Positions 26,242-37,854 of a DNA stretch of 64,000 nucleotides are shown one piece after another. Source of the DNA: Trichosphaerium sp. ATCC 40318 (lineage: Eukaryota > Discosea > Flabellinia > Trichosidae); contig JALMLS010000466.1 in the NCBI GenBank assembly GCA_038496445.1, forward strand, positions 62,001-126,000. The letters run 5' to 3'. The position numbers and the translations under genes are program-made. The notes under the pieces were generated by a model. That model did not search any database. It was not told where the DNA came from and saw only the letters and a list, made by a program, of their open reading frames with translations. The stretch's first letter is position 1; each line of letters begins with the position of its first letter.

Positions 26242-26422
26242 CTGTTATTAAAATAGAAGTACAGTTGATATGTGACTTGTGGTAACTATAAAGGTGCAAC
26301 AGAGGTTTCAACCGAAAACTAAACAGGTTTTGCTTTTTGCCAGAAAATAAAGCAGGTAACACGCACTTAACTTAAATGACTTAAAACGATATGACAGTTT
26401 GCCTTCTTTTTCCGTCTTTGCC
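26242..26422. promoter_or_regulatory. Divergent promoter between GPCR and SDR genes
   Basis: 181 bp between the GPCR start (-) and the epimerase start (+). It must hold both promoters. No TATA-like box or known site was identified. Confidence 0.4.
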
Positions 26423-27467
26423 ATGTCACAATCATCCCAAGAAACCAAAACCTCTTCATTTACTAAAATACTAGTTACTGGTAGCTCTGGTTACCTAGGA
26501 GCTCATCTTGTTGGAGTTTTACAGCAAAGAAACAGCTACATTGTTGTAGGCGTTGATATAGTCCCAAGTGATACCACAACTGTCGTTGGTTCTTTTGGTG
26601 ATGCCGAGCTTATTCGTAAAACGCTAGAAAAATATAAAATCGAAGCTATTCTCCACGTGGGTGGGTTACACAAGCCAAACATAAAGAATCATACAAAACA
26701 GGATTTCATAGACGTTAACGTCAGTGGTACACTATGTCTGCTTCAAGAGGCTGTTCGTTGTGGCACTGTACGTTCGTTCGTCTTTACTAGTTCCACGAGC
26801 ACCTTTGGCATGGCTCTTCATCCAACCAGCGACGATCAAGATACTATATGGATAGATGAGACAGTACAACCAATACCAAAGAACATCTATGGTAAAGAAT
26901 AGTTAGAGAATTTTCTTCTTTATTTCCTTCCCATTGAAAAAGAAATGATTTTTTCTTACCTTGTTGTTTTTTGTAGGTGTTTCAAAGCTTGCTGCTGAGA
27001 ACCTTTGTAAACTTATATCTTCTCAGAATGATAAATTTGATGTGGTCGTGTTAAGGACATCTCGTTTTTTCCCTGAAGATGACGACAACCCTAAGAGAGT
27101 TACCAAGTTTGGCGATGCTAATTTGAAAACCAACGAAATGCTTCATCGTCGGATTGCTCTTGAGGATGTTGGCGCAGCTCACTTGGCAGCTTTAGAAGCG
27201 TCTCCTAGATTAGGATACAAGATTTATATATTGAGTGCGACAACACCTTTCACTAGAGCAGATGTAAGCCAGTTGAGGTATAACTCTATAGATGTTGCAA
27301 GAAGAATTTTTAATAATCTCGATACAATCTACGCCGAAAAACAGTGGTGTTTTGAAGGGTATTCTATTGAAAGAGTTTATGATAATTCACTAATACTAAA
27401 AGAAATACCTGAATGGAAGCCAAAACACTCGTTCAAGACTTGTCTTGAAGGAAAGACAACTTTCTAA
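26423..27467 (+). CDS. NAD-dependent epimerase/dehydratase (extended SDR)
   Basis: Rossmann-fold enzyme of the extended short-chain dehydrogenase family, acting on a nucleotide sugar or similar substrate. ATG at 26423 was chosen (MSQSSQETK); the frame is open upstream but without an ATG. ILVTGSSGYLGAHLVG supplies the GxxGxxG NAD-binding motif. VFTSSTSTFG (near 26790) gives the catalytic Ser/Thr and IYG-VSK gives YxxxK, which is formed by removing the intron that starts at 26893 (gtaaag...ttgtag). RTSRFFPEDDDNP follows. A single intron gives a protein of about 320 residues ending TTF plus TAA (27465-27467), followed at once by overlapping AATAAA copies. The active site looks complete; the substrate cannot be read from the sequence. 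Confidence 0.85.
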
Positions 27468-27700
27468 ATAAATAAATAAAATAAACAAAATTATTTCCAA
27501 ACAAAGAATATCCACGTGGCACGCGCGTGCCTTTGTTTTTTTAATTCACCCTGAAGTAGGCGTGTTAAACTGAAGTATTTTCTTGAAAGGCTGTGAATGT
27601 GTTTAGGGCTTACACACGTGCGTTTGTTTTGAACCTCTTAAAAATTTTATTAGCATTACAGTACAACTTACAAGCGTTTATGAGCAATTCCAAATTAACA

Positions 27701-29783
27701 TTAACTGGTAACAATGCTTGTATGTTCGTTTAAATTAGCAGTATGATCAGTTTTTAACCATGTTATCTCAATAAAAGCAGTAGGAGGATACAACAGCCCA
27801 AACTTTATAACATGCTAAACAGAAAGTACACGTTAGTAACACGTGATCAACGTATAAAAATAGATTTACTTTCAGGTCAAAAAAAACCTTTCTTATTACT
27901 CACCTCTAAGTGGACATGTACAGCAGGATAATCAGAAGCAAGCTCTTTGATAGCATACATTATTTCTTCAGCTTCCTTTGTACTTCCATATTGAACAAAA
28001 ATCTTCCAAAGAGAAAGTATCTTATAAACAGCAATAGGATATATCCGTTTCCCTTTTATCATTCTCATAGCGATAAGCCTTGCTTTCTCAGCGTACTTCA
28101 ACGCTTCAGCTGGTACATTGAACAAATTGTAAGCTCTAGCAATACTAACACATGCGTAGAAATGATAGATAGAGTATTGAGGAACAGAAGTAATGATATG
28201 GTCCAATACGCGGATATAACGAAAGACAGCATGCCAATGTAGTACATCACCAGTTTGAAACCAAAGATTTACCTGTACAATGGATTTTTAGAAGAGACAC
28301 TGAAGAAATGTTGGTTTTTTTTTTCCTTTTTCAGCTTACCTCCACTTCTATTAATCCCTCAACGATCAACTTTAGCAACAATGTGTCTCTGTAAGGTATA
28401 TTTTTCTTGTGCTCGATAGAACCTGTGCTATACTTATTATACATGAGACGTAACGTGTGCTTCTGCCATCGCCTATCCAAAAAGTACTCCTTTGTCATTT
28501 TGAAGTATTTGTATGTTGTCATACGAAGTCGGTATATCCGAATATACTCAGCCATCTCCTGAACTTCAGAACCTACATTACCACTATTAGCTACACTAAT
28601 GCATGGCCCATAGAATCGCACTGTATTTATGCCTCCTAGCGGCCATGAGGAAGACCAACATATCATCGGCAAGATCTAACATTGTATAGCCTCTGAGATA
28701 CTCTCCTGTAGTAACGAGATACGTTGACATTACAACTAATCCAGCTAGCGCACGTAAAAAGGTAAGTAATTTATCACAAGCTTGAAGAGATAGTACACAA
28801 TTGTAAAGAACTAGCGTACCAGCTGTAACTACATTAGGAATGTCTGGAAGAGAATTGAGTATTTTCAACGCTTGAGCTGCGAAGTCCTTTGCTCTCTTCT
28901 TACTCCGGCAACTCAATTGTTGTAAGGCCAGTACAGCGTATGAACGGAACGAAGAAGGCGTATCTAAGAAGAATAAACTGCATTACCGGGCGGAACTGAT
29001 CGTACTTTTGTGTTCAAAAAAATCATCAAAACTAAGCGGAGGCTGACATAGAGGAATCTCTGCACCCATCATTGTTTTGAATAGATCGATTTTACTGTAT
29101 ACATCGTAAGAATGAACGAGTTTAGCGTTGGGTAACATAACGAATTTCTAGTATAATAAAAGCCACGTGTTAGTATCGTGATAACGATAGGAGTCATATA
29201 TCTTTTTAATTAGTAAAGAGTACCTGTCTTGGTAAGTTTATAAGTTTTCTTTTTCTAGAATTCGTTGTATTCAAGTTCCCTGTATTGCTGAGAACGATGA
29301 GTCTCTTCAACTTTGCTTGAATGGAGTGTTGCTCCATTATAGCGTTTTCTAGAAGCTCTATCTTATGTACTAATGCCTCTTTTGTTGATCCTCGAATACC
29401 AAAGGTTAGTTACGGTAACCAAACGAATTTTGAAGTTTGCGTTTGTTTTTTTTTTTTCGTTCTTGTTTATCATTAATTTTTTGACACTATTATCACGTGA
29501 TTTTTTCACTCTATTGCGTTTGTTTTAACAAATGCTTAAAGAGTTTGGGGTTTTTCTATTAAATAGACTCGAGACGATTTAGTATGTTTTCTAGAGTACC
29601 TTTTTTTCTTCCACTACGCTGTTGGATTGGATATAAACATAATTTATTCGATTTAACGCAATAACCTATTTGTAAAACACGTGTCAGCGAATCGATACGT
29701 TTTTCATGTTCTAAAATACCACAGGGACGTTTATGATCACAACGTGCATGTTTTTTCCTGCAAGCAACACAAGCAACTTTCAT
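27701..29783 (-). CDS. Zn2Cys6 binuclear-cluster transcription factor
   Basis: Start at 29783 (MKVACVACRKKHARCDHKRP). Removing an intron of about 63 nt (near 29657-29719, GTATTTT...AAATAG) joins KRPCG to YCVKSNKLCLYP. This gives C-x2-C-x6-C-x5-C-x2-C-x6-C, a perfect Gal4-type zinc cluster. A basic linker (QRSGRKK) and a coiled coil (EALVHKIELLENAI, near 29370) follow, as in dimeric members of the class. A helical middle region runs to about 27900, with segments such as ALKILNSLPDIPNVVTAGTL and ARLIAMRMIKGKRIYP. It resembles the activation/inhibition region of such factors only in being helical. The last exon, after an intron holding CACGTG, reads HVIKFGLLYPPTAF and ends with TAA at 27701-27703. 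A 32-nt intron near 28640-28610 (GTGCGA donor) is needed to stay in frame. Targets unknown. Confidence 0.75.
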
Positions 29784-30643
29784 CGTTTTGACTAAGGTGT
29801 TTTTTTCTTGTTTGAGGTGGAAAAATGGGAGACGAACATTTAATACCAAAAAAGTCATAGTTCGCTCAACGCAGATAACAGTTCACAATCATATAGTTGC
29901 CTCACCTATGTTTTGAAACACTTGTAAAACTCTGACATGTACATAAAGAGCCAGAAACCGAAGAAGAACTCAGAACTTCTTTGTAGTTTAAAATCACCAA
30001 GAAACTGGCAACCTGAAAGTACTGCATAACCGCCAATTGTTATTTGATCTAGAGCGGCGAAACTAAAACTCCATTTCACTGTCATGACTGCGCCTTAAGA
30101 GAAGAAGAAGAGAACGCTTTAAGAAATATTCTTTCTTTGACAGTTCTGTCTGAATTTCGCCAGAAAAAACAATTATACAAGCTATAAGTAGTGTTTTAAA
30201 GGGTACAGAATTCGCGAGCTGTCAGCCAAAGTTCACATTATTTTTGAAGTATCTTCTCACAAAGCTCATGGAGGTAATTTGTTAACTACAGATCCTGCGA
30301 GATAGAGTAGAATGATCGCGAATAAAACCAGTGGACAAGTCGTGCAGTAAATGTTGTCACATGACATTTTTTTTATCTTTTTTAAACCTCTGAGAACTCA
30401 GATTACTTTTACACCACTAAGAGATCGCTCTAACTACCAGCATTGTAGCCGTCATTATGTCTCACACCAAACACAACTATGTACTAACTATAATGGAGGT
30501 TTTATGTAGCTAAATACTCCGCTAACGAGGTGTTAGTGTCCTGGATGCGTAGTATTCAGTTTTCATCTACGGTAAAAATGATTATGCCACAGTTGAAGCT
30601 TGTCTAATAACCTCCCCATGACCTTTATCAACTAACACAATTC
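29784..30643. other. Intergenic region, nothing recognised
   Basis: About 860 bp upstream of the Zn2Cys6 gene and downstream of the four-TM gene. All frames are frequently interrupted. I see no domain, tRNA-like element or repeat in it; the promoter of the Zn2Cys6 gene should lie near its left edge. Confidence 0.4.
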
Positions 30644-31217
30644 TCATGCTAACGAATACTGCATATAGAATAAACTATTAACGACATGAAGGAACACAAA
30701 GAATGTTGCTACTATGCCTGTAGAAGTCAACCATTGCAATGAAAAGTGGATAGCCACAAACACCAGTGTGCCAACACAACCCAACCCCGTGATCAATGAA
30801 AGTACATCCTAACAATACAGATTGATGTACATGTCTTGCGGCAAGGTATTTCTTAGGTACAACCGTTTACGGTGAAGTATAAAAAATGCAGTCTTTGAAT
30901 TCAAGAAGACGTTGTTTATACCTTATTGTCTAGGCGCAAAGACGATGAGGGCTACCAGCGCTAGAAAAATTGAACTCCATAACTCTACGAATAAAGAAAT
31001 AGACGCTCGTGGAAGGACACGCGTCCAGCTGACGGTACAGACAAGGAGGTTTAGGAGATAACCTGAAATATGTTACTTTAACATTGCACAGAAACTCTAT
31101 AAGTAGTACACTCCTCCTAACCATTACTATAACCACATTGCTGCACGCAAACATTATAAAAACAACTAGCCGTATAATCCTACGTGACATCATGTAATAA
31201 AGTTGATAAACAATCAT
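30644..31217 (-). CDS. Small four-transmembrane protein, MARVEL-like in shape
   Basis: Start at 31217 or at the internal MMSRR about eight codons on. Hydrophobic segments in order are RLVVFIMFACSNVVIVMV (TM1), YLLNLLVCTVSW then SSIFLALVALIVFAP (TM2), VLSLITGLGCVGTLVFVAI (TM3) and GIVATFFVFLHVVNSLFYM (TM4). The end is QYSLA plus TGA (30644-30646). Two introns are needed: one ends at TTTCAG near 31070, and another lies between APRQ and DVLSL (about 30930-30810). Four hydrophobic helices, short loops and cytosolic termini are what MARVEL-type membrane proteins look like, but no diagnostic motif is seen. The spacing of TM2 depends on the splice model. Confidence 0.5.
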
Positions 31218-31573
31218 GTTTGAGCGAACTCGGGTTTCTTGGCCACGTTAGAACCTATCCTTTTCCAACCTACCACACATTTCAATTTCAAGGACAGCTT
31301 TGGGGGTATACATCAACGTCAAGCGGTGCTTAATGTTGTTCTAGCAAGACAGCGTACAAGTTGACATAAAAATAGTCACTTGAACGGTTCAACACGTGAA
31401 CCCAAACGTTGCGAAATATTTTAGTGCGAACGATACTGACTAGATTTACCTTGCTGAATGTTGAGCACGTCTGGAAAGTAAAATTTTTTGGACAGTGACT
31501 ATTTAGGAAAGTGTTAGAAACTCATGTCAAAAAAAGTCTAAACAACTTCGTTTATACACGCTGCAAGGAAGTA
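31218..31573. other. Intergenic region between the four-TM gene and ORC4
   Basis: About 355 bp between divergent genes. It holds CACGTG near 31393 and short A/T runs. No coding signal recognised; the start of ORC4 is uncertain and part of this stretch could be its 5' UTR. Confidence 0.4.
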
Positions 31574-33562
31574 ATGTCCTACCCAACGCCACTTATCGCT
31601 ACCACGTTCATAAGACGTCGACTCGTTCGCCCGCCATTTTCAACATACAATCTACCAACCTCACACGTTGACGCCCGTCATACACTCAAGCACGTGACAG
31701 AGATAAACAAAAAAAGTATTTTGTATTTTCCAAATTGATTTATAATAAAAAAGGACAACATTGATAGATGGAGGAATACTAAGCGTAGTTGGTGCTTCAG
31801 GCGTAGGTTAGAGTTAATTTAAAAAGAGCGCGTAATTGATTTTAAACAAGGGAAGCACACGCTTATAAAAACGACCATAGACGACATCAAGAGTGCATCT
31901 GAACGCTTCATTAAGTAAAACTAAAAAGAAAAAAAGTTGTTTTTTTTAAATGATGTAGATGTATTTCAGTGTCAGGGTTATTGGTGTCCGCGCATAATAT
32001 GATATCAACTAGAAGAGATATAGAAGCGTGGACAGCAATTCAACTTGGTATTATAAATGATGCAAAAGACTCTGCACGTGATTTCTTTGACAAGCTGTTT
32101 TTAAAAAAGTCCTCTATTAATAGACTATCGCTATCTCTCCTTTTTGTCATCAAGTAATATACTTCTTACTCTGAATAAGGATGGAGGCATAATAAAGGAA
32201 TACTTGGATAAACACACAAACACGAACATATGTTTTATTGTTGATCACTTCCACTTGTTCACAAAAGTTCGTCAAACTTTCATTTACTGTCTTCTAGAGC
32301 TTGCAGACTCAATGGTACGTTACATGATAATCCCTGTTGATAAAAACTAACACTCACTTAAGGCCGGAAGAATTTCTGTTATTTGTGTATCCAGGCATTT
32401 GGTGCGCACTTTTTTTTTTGGGTAATTTTTTTACAAAATTTATTTAGGACGTACTTGATTCTTTGGAAAAAAGGGTCAGGTCACGTTTCAAGCAACAACA
32501 AGTACTGATAGTCAATAGTTAATAATTAACACTGACATATTTCGTGAAAGATTGTTATAACACCTCTCATCACAAGTTGTAATGATGCGAAACTTTTTAT
32601 ACAAGCTGGATTAACTTTACCAAACGATTTTCCCGCTGAAGAATACCGTATAAGGTTTAATAACCATATCAGAAAACTTCTATCTGTACCAGAGATTAAT
32701 GAACTCATCAAAGCGGAGATTAACTGCCATAAAAATGCTCACAGGTTGATCCAATTGATGGTACTATTGTAGAAAAAAAACACCTTTGATTTTAACTTGT
32801 TTTCTCTTTTTAGTTTCTCATGACATCGCAATTATCTGAGTACCATAAAGCACCCACGGTAGGTGATATGGTAAAGGCGTTTAAGATGTTGAATCCGAAA
32901 ATCAACGTGAACATACTCTCTGGTATGATTGCAAACAAAAGCATAACGTGATATAACTTTTATTTCCATTTGCTAGGTTGCACGATGCTTGAACTTTTTC
33001 TCGTAACAACGATGCTTAAAATGAGGCAAAAGGTACTTGGTAATCCTTTTAAACAAAGTCGACACTAAAAACAGCGACTGCCACTTGTTATCACTAAAAG
33101 TTTTTGAGGACTTGGAAAAACCGTCTTTTGAGCAAGTTTTTCAGGAGTACCGAGACTTCATCCTAAAGAGACAATCAAAGGTAAGTACTAGTTGATTTAT
33201 TATCAATCTCACTATTTATCATACTATTGGCCGAGTTACGAAAACTCAAAGCCAAGATAGAAGTGGAATCACGTTTCTTACTTTTTTCTTCTAATTGTTG
33301 TATACTGTATCACTAATCTGCTCTTAAATAGTCTGATATGCTTGGTATATACTTATATGAGAAGCCTCTCTGTATGAGAGCTTTTGAGCAGTTGGAGCAT
33401 ATGAGTATTATAGGAGCTGTTAGAAAAACAAGCAGACAAGAAAAGAGATTTGAGCCAATGAGACTTCAAGTATTACGTAATGAGATAATTGAAGCAATGT
33501 CAATGCCAACAGCAGATTGTCCAAGCATTCTATTAGAGTGGGCAAGCCGTTGGGTCGATTAA
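31574..33562 (+). CDS. ORC4: Origin recognition complex subunit 4
   Basis: AAA+ family subunit of the origin-binding complex for DNA replication licensing. The proposed first exon starts MSYPTPLIATTF at 31574. The Walker A exon reads SVVGASGVG and is joined by an intron to KHTLIKTTIDDI. ICFIVDHFHLFTKVRQTFIY (near 32240-32285) is the Walker B and following helix; the ORC4 family has DEFDLF, so the acidic pair DE is DH here. GRISVICVSR and DVLDSLEKRVRSRF (near 32455-32495) are the sensor and arginine-rich helix typical of ORC4. A winged-helix C-terminus (FEQLEHMSIIGAVRK, near 33380) ends RWVD plus TAA at 33562. AATAAA sits at 33600-33605. The splice between first and second exons is not resolved, so the true start may differ. 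Confidence 0.78.
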
Positions 33563-33987
33563 TTAAGCGACAACAAATTCACTTTGCTAGCAAGAACTGA
33601 ATAAAGCTATATTTATAGCCGGTTTTACATCCAGTTTTTTCATGCATATAGGTTTAGCATGAACACCTGAGATTGCCTTAACTCCTTTGTGATGCCATAA
33701 CAGCATGCAAGATTAATAGTATGAACACCTTTTCTGTTAGCTGTTATTTACCTTTAAGCGGTGAAGGTATTGTTTAGACATTAGACGTTGTATTCAAGTA
33801 AGTAATAGTAAATAAGTGAATGCCCAGGAAACCATGTTTTATTGGGCGCTAATCACTATAAGATTGCGGTTTACTTGTACTTTTGTTTGAATGGATGCGG
33901 TAATAACGATTGAAAAATTGTTTATTGCTCTTTGGTTTCAACGCTGAAACTGTACTTTTTTTGGCGTTCTGCCATTGAAACATAGTT
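33563..33987. other. Convergent intergenic region
   Basis: About 425 bp between the ends of ORC4 (+) and the SDR gene (-). It contains the ORC4 poly(A) signal at 33600-33605. Nothing else was recognised. Confidence 0.5.
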
Positions 33988-35799
33988 TTAATTCTTCTTT
34001 TTAGATCCAGGTGGTGTAATGTGTCCATGACTAATCAAATCTGCTACAGTATCTACATGAATTGTTTTAATGTACAAGCAAAGAACTAAGAAAGAAACAA
34101 GAAAAAAAAAGCTAACCAAGAATACTCTCATTTATCTCCCTGAACTCCACTCCTAGACCTTTTACCTTACTATTATCGTACTCTGGAAATTTACCTTTAA
34201 ACAGCACGTTAAAATAAACAACCAAAATAAAAATTTCAAAACAACACTGTGTTGTCTTTGCAAACAAAAAAAAAACTCAAATCCTTACCAACATTTGTTT
34301 TGATATAATCTTTCATTCCTTTCTTTTCAAAATTCGCCATGAACTTTGTTAATGTAGCACCTGATTTACAATCCAAGTTGAGTGTTGGTATCTTCTTGTA
34401 CTTGGGATAGTTTGTTTTTAAGAGTTGAACAACCTACAAAAATCATAACGTATCAGCAAAAGGGACCAAAAAAAAAAACAACAAGAACTCACATCTCTCA
34501 TCGCAACAGTTTCATTACAAGTCAAGTATCTACCACTTGCATCTTCTTTTTCCATAGCAAGTACATGAGCCTTAGCTACATCTCTAACATCAACCATTCC
34601 CCATCCTAAAGCATAGTGTAAGCTTGTTGAGAGTCCTCTACAAAAGAAAAACTGAACTAAGGTTGTACCTAAGTGTAAGATTGCTGGCATTCCTCCCATC
34701 ATTATATTTTTAAGTATCTTGTTACTTTCATTCAACGACGTATTAAGCGCAGGACCAATGACAACGAAAGGCTATGAAACAACCAGTTAAATCCAAGAAA
34801 ACAACGTTTGTACTTTGCAAAAAAAACACCAAAAAAAAACCAAAAAACTGGAACTTACATTTATAACAACTAAATCCATGTCATTATCTTTAGCATACTT
34901 CCATCCTGCTTTCTCAGCTTCAACTTTACTGAAGTAATAAGGATTTCTGGTAAGTGAAGACTAAAACAAACAATCAACAAAACCACCATGGTAACAATAT
35001 TTAGCAATCTACTGGTTCTCCAAAAACACGTGATTTCTTCATGCCCAGCTTCGCGAAAATAGTGCAAACTCTAATTAAACTTACCTTTGTGTTCCAATCT
35101 GCTTCAGTGTATTTTTTAATAGGTTCATCTGTAATAGCAGCCTACAACCAAAACGTCAAAAAACGCCTTAAAAAGCAAAAAAAACAATCTCAAAAAAGAG
35201 TGCTTTACGTACCATAGAAGATGTAAGAACAACTCTCTTTACACCAGCAGCTTTAGCAGCTTTCATTACATTAAGTGTACCGTTAATAGCAGGATCCTAA
35301 AAGACATGTTAGTTCAAAACCTTGATTTGTCTAAAAAAGGAAAATTGGCAATATTTCGTAAGATAGTGGTTTCGAAGTTTGGTTTTTTTGTAACGCACAA
35401 CGAGCTCTTTTTGGGGATCTGTTACGTCAATAATGTATGGTGAAGCCATATGCATGACGTAGTCACAACCTACACCGAAAATAAGGATAACTGACTTCGT
35501 AATTAAATAAAACCGTTTTCTTACCTTGTATGGCATCGTCAAAAGCTCCAGGAGTCATCAAGTCCGCTTTAAATAGTTCTAAATCGCCTTTCATCGATTT
35601 GAGGTGTTGGACTTTTTTTGCGTTTGTTGGATCTCTGCATGACCCTTTAACCTTATACCCCTTCTCAAGGAGCTGTTTAATAACCCATGAAGCAATAAAC
35701 CCTTCAAGTAGGTCACAAAAGCAGGAAATAGCCAAAAGTACCTGTAGCGCCTGTAACGCATACTGTAGTTTTTGAAGATATCATTTGTTCCTTCTGCAT
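33988..35799 (-). CDS. Dihydroflavonol/cinnamoyl-CoA-reductase-like SDR
   Basis: NADPH-dependent reductase of the extended SDR family related to dihydroflavonol 4-reductase, cinnamoyl-CoA reductase and yeast methylglyoxal reductase. Start at 35799 (MQKEQMISSKTTVCVTGATG). The intron then joins GATG to FIASWVIKQLLEKGY, completing the GxxGxxA/G nucleotide-binding motif. Further signatures are YVMHMASPY (near 35450), VVLTSSM (near 35235), NPYYFSKVEAEKAGW with the YxxxK pair (near 34930), NPFVVIGPAL and WGMVDVRDVAKAHVLAME (near 34560). It ends GSKKKN plus TAA at 33988-33990. Seven or so introns are all short. One stretch (VQFFFCRGLSTSLHYALG, near 34630) is unusual for the family and may include an unspliced intron. 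Substrate unknown. Confidence 0.82.
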
Positions 35800-36250
35800 G
35801 TTGTTTTGTATTGTTTTGTTTTAAACCGATTTAACTAAAAGATTTTAAGTCAATTCTGAAAACACTGCGAGTTTTCGGGCGAACTTTTACTCGTTTTCGT
35901 GAAAAATACTTACAATTTTAAAACTTCAGAATCTATTGACTATTCCGAATCCACTAAGTGTCAGTCGCAGCTAATCAAAAATTTTCCACCAGTTTCCCCG
36001 CATCGGATATTTCGACTTTGGTGTTTAAGATAAACAGAATTCGTATTTCTCTCGAAGTGTCAGACACGTCAACGGCATAGAACCAAATAGTAGTGTTTAC
36101 AGGGATGTCGTTTTCGGCGAGGAAATGTGAGCAAGCTACAGAATTCGTTTAAAAAAAACGGCCGAGGAACCGGAAACGAATTCATTTTGTACTCTTGTCA
36201 AACTTATTAATATCATTACTAAACAATTCAAACACATAGAACAACACACC
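35800..36250. promoter_or_regulatory. Divergent intergenic region (SDR / DJ-1)
   Basis: 450 bp between two head-to-head start codons, holding both promoters. Several TCGxxTTT-like and A/T-rich tracts are visible but no recognised element. Confidence 0.35.
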
Positions 36251-36990
36251 ATGTCTTCAAAGATCCTCTTTATCATCACAAATAACTCCAAGATGGGTAA
36301 CAATACCGAATACGCTGTTCTCACTAAAGCTGGTTTCGCAATTGACTTCTCTTCGTAAGACACCTTGTGATGTCGGTAGTGAGCAATACAAAGACAAAAT
36401 GAGGCATCAAAATCACACCTCCTGACGCTAGTATAGCTTTTACAATGACGCTGATATTCAAAAGCGCATGCAAAATACACTTGTCACCTCGAAAGTGAAC
36501 CCTGCCGATTACGTCGCTGTTTTCTACCCAGGTGGTCATGGACCAATGTGGGATCTTCCTGAGGATGAAGCTGTAGGTGCAGTTGCAGCAAAGGTATACG
36601 AGAATGGTGGTGTAGTAGCCGCTGTATGCCATGGACCAGGTACCTTTCAAACGAATTTGGATTGCTAGCGTCTCTTTCTGTTTTTTCGTCTTCTGTTCTA
36701 TCTCTTACCGTGTTCTTCTAGTTGGCCTTGTTCCTATCAAGCTATCCAACGGAAAATACCTTGTTGATGGAAAGAAAGTAACATCATTCACCAACAGTGA
36801 AGAAGAAGTTATGAAAATGACTTCAACAATGCCTTTCCTTCTTGAAACAAAATTAGGCGATTGTGGTGCTAAATTCGTTGGGCCAGATTGGCAAAATCAT
36901 GTTGTTGTTGACGAGCGTCTTGTAACTGGACAAAACCCTGCATCTGCTACTAGTGTAGGTGAAGAGATGGTCAAGTTGCTAAAAAAGTAA
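36251..36990 (+). CDS. DJ-1/PfpI (HSP31-type) protein, shortened N-terminal half
   Basis: A member of the class I glutamine-amidotransferase-like family that includes Hsp31 chaperone/glyoxalases. The C-terminal two thirds are well conserved: [18 protein letters not shown] (near 36515), the nucleophile elbow AAVCHGP (near 36622) and [11 protein letters not shown] (near 36775). It ends LLKK plus TAA (36988-36990). The N-terminal exon ([20 protein letters not shown]) runs straight into [13 protein letters not shown]. The family's GWYLPE-type segment, which carries the acidic residue near the catalytic Cys, is missing or reduced to one Glu. A GTAAGA...TATAG intron (about 36356-36420) then keeps the frame. 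The result is roughly 40-50 residues shorter than usual relatives. It could be a short active form, a decaying copy, or a misassembled locus. Confidence 0.7.
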
Positions 36991-37432
36991 GCCAATAATT
37001 CTTATGGAAAGAAGGAAAAAAAAAAGAAAGAAATGTCTTCGGTAACTTGTTGTTATCGTCCTCTTTTTTCTCTTGTTAAATAAACAATGTAGTTGTTAAA
37101 ACTAGTATGATTATTTTTGGTTTTCTGCAGTACACTATTTATGGGATATGTAAAAACGTGTTGAAAGTCAAAGTCACGTGCACTATAAAAAATTTTATCA
37201 CGAAAATTGTATTTTATTCATTTTTTTGCTGTTGTGCACTTCGTAATGTCGCTTCATCAATGATTATATACCAAATCCGCAACCTTAATGTAATAGGGCT
37301 AGTTTTATGATAATTTATATTATTAGTTCATGCAATGAGCAAAAAAATTGTTAGAAGTTTAACTTTTTGAGTAGCATACTGGTGATTGAGGGTGCTTTGC
37401 ACATGCAATACTGGCTAGTCTTAATACCTTTT

Positions 37433-37486
37433 GTTCAACAGTTAACTAGGCTTAATAGAAGCCTTTAGCTACTTTAATTGTTGAAC
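37433..37486. repeat. Nested inverted repeat (hairpin)
   Basis: Outer arms gttcaacagttaa and ttaattgttgaac pair at 12 of 13 positions. An inner stem aggctt/aagcct closes on aatag. It could form a stem-loop in RNA or be a relic of a small mobile element. No target duplication was identified. Confidence 0.6.
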
Positions 37487-37774
37487 TGTTACCATAAGCT
37501 AAAGCTCAAAGTGAGCGACATGCCAACCTTGACAATTCGTTTGTAAATTGTTTCTTCTACATACGCTGAACTACTAGCACAACCTTCATAGCCTCATTTC
37601 CAGGTCAAGTAAGATTTTAAAGGTCGTACTTCGTTCAACGGCGATTCTTTTTGCTCTTTCTAGCACAAAATCTCCCCACTATAGCATGAAATGTCTCAAT
37701 TAAAGACAACAAACAAACATCAAAAAAAACATTCTGGTTTTTTTAATTAATTTTGTACAATGTAATTTCATCGT

Positions 37775-37798
37775 GGTCTCCAATATATATTGGAGACC
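37775..37798. repeat. Perfect 24-bp palindrome
   Basis: Arms ggtctccaatat and atattggagacc are perfect reverse complements with no spacer. It lies 57 bp downstream of the minus-strand gene's stop, where it would fold as a hairpin in the 3' UTR. Confidence 0.85.
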
Positions 37799-37854
37799 TA
37801 CCCTCCCATTTTTCCAGAACCAACTCTTAATATTAAACACAGATGTCTATTTGC

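Larger units (their letters stand above)
36991..37854. other. Convergent intergenic region with two inverted repeats
   Basis: About 860 bp between the ends of the DJ-1 gene (+) and the proline-rich gene (-). It carries an imperfect hairpin at 37433-37486 and a perfect 24-bp palindrome at 37775-37798, listed separately. No ORF of interest. Confidence 0.5.

Noticed and set aside
28600-28660. Frameshift in the Zn2Cys6 gene
   Set aside because: A 32-nt intron with a GTGCGA donor and TGTAG acceptor restores the frame; the macro gene uses the same type of donor at 16788.
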